Assembly: GCA_964387775.1 (NCBI GenBank)
Contig: CAYLZO010000230.1
Coordinates: forward strand, 1-8,304
Reading direction: 5' to 3'
Source of the DNA: CAYLZO01 sp964387775
GTDB lineage: Bacteria; Chloroflexota; Anaerolineae; JAAYZQ01
Length of the DNA: 8,304 bases
Every line of letters starts with the position of its first letter. The first letter of the stretch is position 1. A program made the translations under genes and the position numbers. Below are positions 5,166 through 8,304 of this stretch, piece by piece. Under the pieces are notes generated by a model that was given only the letters and a program-made list of their open reading frames with translations, did not search any database and was not told the origin of the DNA.

Positions 5166-5930
5166 CTATCCGGAGCGCCGGGCTATGGCGATGAGGTCGC
5201 CACTCTCGGCGGGGTCAAAGGCTTCGCCACCATAGCTGCCGTAGAAAGTCGCCTCGCCAAAGCCTGCGCCATCCAGTGCCTGGGCCAGGCCATCACGAAA
5301 GAGGGGCCGCAACTCTGTGCTTTCAACGTCCTGGTCCCAGCCCTCGTCGGTGCGCCGCAGGCGGATCATGTTGAACGTGATCGTCTCCGGATGAAAATCA
5401 TAAAACCGGACAAAGATCCACTCCTGCCCACCCTCTCGGTACGACTGGGGGTCCATGAACCGCTCCCGCTCGACCCAGACCCGGTCAAAGTTGCGGTTCT
5501 GGACGATCAAGAGCCCGCCGGGCCGCAGCACCTGGGCAAAATCGCGCAACGCGGCCTCGACCGCCGAGGCACTCAACAGATGGGGCAGCGAGTTACCCAG
5601 ACAGATGGCGGCGTCAAAGATCTGGCCCAGGGCCACCAGTTGCCCAAAGCCAGCCACGGCGAACTCGACTTCCACGCCGGCCTCGGCCGCATTCTCCTGG
5701 GCGCGCCCGATCATGGCCGGACTGAGGTCGGCGCCGACCACGTCGTAGCCGGCCCGGGCCAGGGCGATGGCGTGGTGTCCGGTGCCGCAGGCGGCGTCGA
5801 GCACTCGCTGCACGCCCGCCGCCTCAAAGTGCTGCTGGAAGAAGGGCAGCTCGTGCTCCAGCCGGCCCTGCCAGTTGACAAAGCGGTCATAGTCGGCCGC
5901 CAGGGCGTCATACAGAGGGACTGAGTTCAT
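5166..5930 (-). CDS. Class I SAM-dependent methyltransferase
   Basis: 254 residues with a Rossmann-type methyltransferase fold. An N-terminal YDALAADYDRF (7-17) is typical of small-molecule methyltransferases of the UbiE/methyltransferase-11/25 group. Motif I VLDAACGTGH (43-52) binds SAM, and GADLS (66-70) gives the acidic residue (Asp68) for the ribose. FDAAICLGNSLPHL (~105-118) is motif II and LRPGGLLIVQNR (135-146) is motif III. The C-terminal ~100 residues are beta-rich (FHPETITFNMIRLRRT), like the glycine/sarcosine-type methyltransferase lid, so a small substrate is likely but cannot be named. The ATG at 5930 lies inside the preceding gene (23-nt overlap) and has GGAGGAGG 6 nt upstream. 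It is the last gene of the four-gene unit. Confidence 0.9.
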   Translation of the reverse strand: MNSVPLYDALAADYDRFVNWQGRLEHELPFFQQHFEAAGVQRVLDAACGTGHHAIALARAGYDVVGADLSPAMIGRAQENAAEAGVEVEFAVAGFGQLVALGQIFDAAICLGNSLPHLLSASAVEAALRDFAQVLRPGGLLIVQNRNFDRVWVERERFMDPQSYREGGQEWIFVRFYDFHPETITFNMIRLRRTDEGWDQDVESTELRPLFRDGLAQALDGAGFGEATFYGSYGGEAFDPAESGDLIAIARRSG

Positions 5931-6180
5931 CCAGCGCCTCCTCCGGGGGACGGACCTTTTTCAGGCGCTCGTAGGCCTCCAGGCCGATGCACTCCACCGC
6001 CGCCTGGCACCAGTCGATGCACGACGCCCCCCGCTCCTTGCTGACCCACAGATTGCAGTGGGGGCAGCGAGCCAGCGGCTCGTCGGACCAGATCTCCATT
6101 TCGTCCCCGCAGTGGGGGCAGTCGATGTATTCTGGCCTGGCGTCCTTGAATGTGATTGCACCCGGGCAACCCTTAATCAT
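5908..6180 (-). CDS. Small cysteine-rich zinc-ribbon protein
   Basis: 90 residues with eight cysteines. It starts MIKGCPGA (Cys5). CPHC (21, 24) and CPHC (39, 42) form a classic zinc ribbon, and a third group, SCIDWCQAAVEC (Cys54, 58, 64), follows. The pattern GCPGA / CPxCG / CxxC / ASCxxWCxxAxEC is, from memory, a conserved small family of anaerobes sometimes annotated 'phosphohydrolase' because it occurs beside or fused to HD-domain proteins; no HD motif is present here, so that name is not supported. The extra three cysteines might bind a second metal or an Fe-S cluster. The tail overlaps the methyltransferase by 23 nt. A GGGG-containing purine stretch precedes the ATG. Role unknown. Confidence 0.82.
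   Translation of the reverse strand: MIKGCPGAITFKDARPEYIDCPHCGDEMEIWSDEPLARCPHCNLWVSKERGASCIDWCQAAVECIGLEAYERLKKVRPPEEALDELSPSV
5931..5944 (-). promoter_or_regulatory. Strong RBS inside the upstream gene
   Basis: GGAGGAGG (5937-5944) lies 6 nt before the methyltransferase ATG and within the last codons of the zinc-ribbon gene (encoding PPEEA). It fixes the overlapping start at 5930 and suggests translational coupling. Confidence 0.8.
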
Positions 6181-6206
6181 CGTTTCCCCTTTCGCTGACC
6201 AAGTTG

Positions 6207-6225
6207 GGCGGGTTTCTTGCCCGCC
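6207..6225. repeat. Small intergenic hairpin
   Basis: GGCGGG (6207-6212) and CCCGCC (6220-6225) pair around a 7-nt loop in the 53-bp gap between the MoaD-like and zinc-ribbon genes. No T-tract follows on either strand, so it is not a standard terminator. It could moderate read-through or be a short REP remnant. Confidence 0.35.
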
Positions 6226-6233
6226 GTCTCGTA

Positions 6234-6554
6234 CTAGACCACGACCGAAGACATGTTCCGCGGAAAGATGCCCAGCCGGTCGTCTTTGCCCACGGCCGTA
6301 TCGAGATACCGCTCTGAGGAGAGGGGGCGCTCGGCGGCCAGCGGATAGCCCAACAGGATGGGATAGCCCGAGCGGGGCAACAGCCGCCCGTTGACAAAGA
6401 TGTTGCCCACCTCGTCGGCCGCGATGCCGATCTGGGCCAGCACACTCCCTACCGTCTCGCCCCCGCTTGTTGGCAGACGAACCACTGTGTCGCGGGTGGG
6501 CGTCGGATCGGTGGCGTATCGCCGCAGATTACCGTACAATCGAACTTCCAGCAC
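6234..6554 (-). CDS. MoaD/ThiS-like beta-grasp protein lacking the GG tail
   Basis: 106 residues starting at GTG (6554). LEVRLYGNLRRYA (2-14) is the first beta strand and turn typical of MoaD-type proteins. GETVGSVLAQIGIAADEV (32-49) matches the helix following the second strand, and IFVNGRLL (52-59) matches the conserved xxVNGxx strand. DDRLGIFP (91-98) is the usual 'D.v.ifP' region. Sulfur carriers end in Gly-Gly, which is adenylated and thiocarboxylated; this one ends PRNMSSVVV, so it cannot act by that chemistry unless processed. From memory a MoaD-like subgroup ending in FPPNM-type tails exists in anaerobes. The GTG is 1 nt from the previous stop with AAGGAGG just upstream. There is a ~20-residue insertion around 60-80 relative to standard MoaD. 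Confidence 0.75.
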   Translation of the reverse strand: MLEVRLYGNLRRYATDPTPTRDTVVRLPTSGGETVGSVLAQIGIAADEVGNIFVNGRLLPRSGYPILLGYPLAAERPLSSERYLDTAVGKDDRLGIFPRNMSSVVV

Positions 6555-6570
6555 GCTAGATCTCCTCCTT
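6555..6570 (-). promoter_or_regulatory. RBS deciding a GTG start
   Basis: AAGGAGGAG lies in the final codons of the cyclodeaminase-like gene, followed by its TAG (6556-6558), one C, and then GTG (6552-6554). No ATG is suitably placed, and the next residues (LEVRLYGNL) are the expected start of a MoaD fold. Confidence 0.8.
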
Positions 6571-7101
6571 TAGCGCCGTCAGCCTTGGCTGAAGCTTTGC
6601 AACTTCAGCCTCGCTTGCCCACATCTCGATGTTTTCGCTTGCAATCAGAAGACCAGCCTCCCGGCCCGCCTCCAGCAACCGCCCGCCAACCTCCAAGTCA
6701 GGACCGACCGCCGGCCAGCAGAGCGCCGTCAAGTGGGGCAGCAACGCCAGCAAAGCCTGGCTGGCTTCGGCGATGCGGATCGGGACCTCGGTCGCTGCCA
6801 GTCGGGCCTGGCGCCGGGCCGAGGGTGGCGCACCTTCGCCGGTGGTCGCCATCACGGTCCGGTAGGCGCGCTCGACGGCCTGGGCCAGGGCCATCAGGAC
6901 CGCCTGCTGGTCGCGAGCCAGGTCGAGCCCCTCTTCTATCGCGGCCACCTCGCCCGCGCCCAGTTTCTGGCGCGTCAAGGTGATCCACAGGGCCTTGGCC
7001 ATCAGCGCCGTGCCCATGGCCGAGACCACCGCGGCAGCGGACGCTCCGGCAGGCACAGGTTGCGTAGCCAGATCTTCCAACCAAACTTCAAAGTCTCTCA
7101 T
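6556..7101 (-). CDS. Formiminotransferase-cyclodeaminase-family protein (methenyl-THF cyclohydrolase-like)
   Basis: 181 mostly helical residues, somewhat shorter than the ~205 usual for the FTCD C-terminal/FchA family, whose members interconvert formimino- or methenyl-tetrahydrofolate. PVPAGASAAAVVSAMGTAL (15-33) aligns with the family's P-x-P-G-G-G-S-A-A-A helix start, but GGG has become AGA. ATEVPIRIAEAS (103-114) matches the family's VPxxxAE segment, and GPDLEVGGRLLEAGREAG (133-150) with the following ENI matches the 'SD..vA..l..Aa...a..NV' helix. The missing glycines in the folate-binding loop make activity uncertain. It begins the four-gene unit after the ndk terminator. The ATG at 7101 is the first possible start after an in-frame stop, and its RBS is poor. 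Confidence 0.78.
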   Translation of the reverse strand: MRDFEVWLEDLATQPVPAGASAAAVVSAMGTALMAKALWITLTRQKLGAGEVAAIEEGLDLARDQQAVLMALAQAVERAYRTVMATTGEGAPPSARRQARLAATEVPIRIAEASQALLALLPHLTALCWPAVGPDLEVGGRLLEAGREAGLLIASENIEMWASEAEVAKLQPRLTALKEEI

Positions 7102-7108
7102 CGTATGT

Positions 7109-7137
7109 ATGATACCTCATGATCGGATGGCTGCGTA
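7109..7137 (-). promoter_or_regulatory. Weak candidate promoter of the four-gene unit
   Basis: TATCAT (7109-7114, five of six to TATAAT) lies 17 nt from TACGCA (7132-7137, three of six to TTGACA). It would start transcription almost at the ATG (7101), giving a leaderless mRNA, which would fit the lack of a good RBS. It is the only reasonable site in the 59 nt between the ndk terminator and the gene. Confidence 0.25.
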
Positions 7138-7160
7138 TGATCTTTGTCAGATCGGGACCC

Positions 7161-7203
7161 AAAAAGCCAAGAGACCTGGCGATTCGTCGTCGCGCAGGTC
7201 TCT
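7161..7203 (-). terminator. Rho-independent terminator of ndk
   Basis: AGAGACCTG (minus strand 7203-7195) pairs perfectly with CAGGTCTCT (7178-7170). The stem extends inward by GCGA/TCGC with one bulged base. After four nucleotides the minus strand has TTTTT (7165-7161). It lies 28 nt past the ndk stop. Confidence 0.7.
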
Positions 7204-7230
7204 GCTCGTGGCGATGGTTCGGTTCGACGG

Positions 7231-7680
7231 CTATTCGTATACCCAGGCGTCCACGGCGCGATCGTAGCTCAGGATCTCGTCCTCGTCGAAAAAGAGCGGG
7301 ATCTCGTAGGCGGCGGTGTCCGGGCCATCGGAGCCGTGGACCAGGTTGCGGCCGATCTCCAGGCCAAAGTCGGCGCGGATGGTGCCCGGCTCGGCGTCGG
7401 CCGGATTGGTGGCGCCCATCGTCTTGCGCACGACGTCGATGGCGTCCTGGCCCTCGACGACAGCCACGACCACCGGCCCGCTGGTGATGAACCCGATCAG
7501 CGGCTCGTAAAAGGGTTTGCCCTCGTGGACGGCATAGTGGCGCCCGGCCAGCTTCGGCGTGATCTGGATGAGCTTCAAGGCCGCAAAGCGCAGCCCCCGT
7601 CGCTCGAAACGGGCCAGGATGGGGCCGACGAGCCCCCGTTGTACGGCGTCGGGTTTGATGATGACCAACGTGCGTTCCAT
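7231..7680 (-). CDS. ndk: Nucleoside diphosphate kinase
   Basis: 149 residues, full length. The enzyme moves the gamma phosphate of ATP onto other nucleoside diphosphates through a phosphohistidine and balances cytosolic NTP and dNTP pools. TLVIIKPDA (4-12) opens the ferredoxin-like fold. The phosphorylated histidine is His115 in NLVHGSDG (112-119). The other known active-site residues are all present at the expected spacing: Lys9, Tyr49, Phe57, Arg85, Thr91, Arg102 and Asn112. The C-terminus is short (DAWVYE), as in bacterial tetrameric enzymes. The ATG has GAGGAG 5 nt upstream. A terminator follows at 7161-7203, and it may be co-transcribed with the TPR gene upstream. Confidence 0.98.
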   Translation of the reverse strand: MERTLVIIKPDAVQRGLVGPILARFERRGLRFAALKLIQITPKLAGRHYAVHEGKPFYEPLIGFITSGPVVVAVVEGQDAIDVVRKTMGATNPADAEPGTIRADFGLEIGRNLVHGSDGPDTAAYEIPLFFDEDEILSYDRAVDAWVYE

Positions 7681-7715
7681 AAACTCTCCTCGTTTTCTGC
7701 CGCTAGTGGCAGGGC

Positions 7716-7758
7716 ATCAACGGATGGGGAGGGGCAAGCCCCATCCCCATCCGTTGAT
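7716..7758. repeat. Long intergenic hairpin (REP-like)
   Basis: ATCAACGGATGGGGA (7716-7730) pairs perfectly with TCCCCATCCGTTGAT (7744-7758). Inside it GGGGC pairs with GCCCC, leaving one bulged A (7743), for about 20 bp in all. No T-tract follows on either strand, so it is not a typical intrinsic terminator. It sits 10 nt past the TPR stop and 36 nt before the ndk start, so it could protect the upstream mRNA's 3' end, mark a processing site, or be a dispersed palindrome. Confidence 0.6.
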
Positions 7759-7767
7759 ATGCATCCA

Positions 7768-8304
7768 CTACCGCTTCTTTAGCATCTCGCGGGCCTGGCG
7801 GTACATGTCCAGGGCCTCGTTCAGGCGATCGTCTTGCATGTAGGCGTCGCCCAGCAGTTGATAGAGCCGGGCGCGATCGACCGCCTCTTCCTCCAGCGAC
7901 TTGAGTTCGTCAACGACGTCCGGCAGGAATTTGCGAGCCGAGATCAGCTTCTCGTACTGCTTCAGGGCTTCGCCCCAGTCCCGCTCGGCGGCGTAGGCCC
8001 TGGCCAACTCCAGGCGGGCGTCATAGTCGCGGGGCTGGTCTTGTAGATGCGCGGCCAAGTCGTCGATCTTGGAAGGCTCGGCGACCGCTTCTTCGATTTC
8101 CACCCGCTCAAAGGGGGCAGCCATTTCCATGTCGGTCGGGGGTGCGAGTTCTTCCTCCGGCTCCCCGGGCGCCTCAGGTACGACCTCGACCCCGGGCTGC
8201 TCAAAGGGCGCGACCATCTCCATCTCGGTTGGCGGCGCGGCCTCCTCGGCGACGGGCTCCGGCACCTCGACCTCTGGCGGCGCGACCTCCTCGGGCTCCT
8301 CGGC
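7768..8304 (-). CDS. TPR protein, C-terminal part (runs off window edge)
   Basis: 178 residues are visible and the frame stays open to the window edge; a GTG at 8265 could be read as a start but the same acidic Pro/Glu-rich sequence continues upstream of it, so the gene is partial. The visible N-terminal half is low-complexity (A, E, P, V) and contains two copies of a 31-residue repeat with core PPT(E/D)MEM(V/A)APFE. From about SKIDDLAAHLQ onward there are TPR-like helices: YDARLELARAYAAERDWGEALKQYEKL and ARLYQLLGDAYMQDDRLNEALDMYRQA, ending MLKKR. The layout suggests a flexible linker in front of a C-terminal scaffold domain. It precedes ndk by 87 nt with the hairpin at 7716-7758 between them. 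Confidence 0.85.
   Translation of the reverse strand, partial: AEEPEEVAPPEVEVPEPVAEEAAPPTEMEMVAPFEQPGVEVVPEAPGEPEEELAPPTDMEMAAPFERVEIEEAVAEPSKIDDLAAHLQDQPRDYDARLELARAYAAERDWGEALKQYEKLISARKFLPDVVDELKSLEEEAVDRARLYQLLGDAYMQDDRLNEALDMYRQAREMLKKR
8111..8234 (-). repeat. Two 93-bp repeats encoding a 31-residue acidic motif
   Basis: The segment around CCATTTCCATGTCGGT (8121) recurs as CCATCTCCATCTCGGT 93 bp later (8214). They encode APPTDMEMAAPFE and APPTEMEMVAPFE. The spacing is exactly 31 codons. Further copies may lie beyond the window edge. Confidence 0.7.

Noticed and set aside
7716..7758. Intrinsic terminator of the partial TPR gene
   Set aside because: No T-tract follows the stem on either strand.
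1..8304. tRNA, rRNA, prophage, IS transposase or defence genes
   Set aside because: I saw none on either strand; the genes are ordinary cellular or unknown families.

Overview
The window is a GC-rich, densely packed bacterial stretch (about 65% G+C in the genes, dropping to about 46% in the sampled stretch 241-360), with almost everything on the minus strand. The mixture of a very large membrane-anchored TPR protein, a zinc-ribbon membrane protein, a clostridial-type ferredoxin, a MoaD-like protein, a cyclodeaminase-like protein and several REP-like palindromes suggests an anaerobic or facultative member of the Chloroflexota (Anaerolineae-like). That placement rests on protein style and remembered families, not on a marker gene.

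Reading in the direction of transcription (high to low coordinates): the window opens inside a TPR protein whose C-terminus ends at 7768. A strong hairpin without a T-tract follows (7716-7758), then ndk (7231-7680) with its own terminator (7161-7203). Next is a tight four-gene unit: a formiminotransferase-cyclodeaminase-family protein (6556-7101), a MoaD/ThiS-like protein with a GTG start 1 nt downstream (6234-6554), a small cysteine-rich zinc-ribbon protein (5908-6180), and a class I SAM methyltransferase that overlaps it by 23 nt (5166-5930). A 178-bp gap carries a 3 x 14-bp tandem repeat and a ~52-bp palindromic element flanked by 10-bp direct repeats. It is followed by a ferredoxin with extra C-terminal CxxC pairs (4604-4987).

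Behind the ferredoxin sits a promoter with a perfect extended -10 box (4551-4579), followed about 70 nt later by a textbook intrinsic terminator (4447-4478). This gives a ~98-nt transcript that is either a small RNA or an attenuated leader. Past a perfect 22-bp palindrome comes a two-gene operon: a zinc-ribbon membrane protein (3630-4373) and a 1085-residue membrane-anchored TPR protein (361-3618). Both carry the same three-helix membrane module, so they look like paralogous parts of one envelope system; they are coupled by a Shine-Dalgarno overlapping the upstream stop codon.

A 12-bp hairpin containing the TPR stop codon (332-363) closes that operon. A second extended -10 promoter (243-271) points into the first 183 bases. 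Those bases are open both on the minus strand (N-terminus of a gene with promoter and RBS) and on the plus strand (C-terminus of a gene); only one is likely real, and the minus-strand reading has the better upstream signals.
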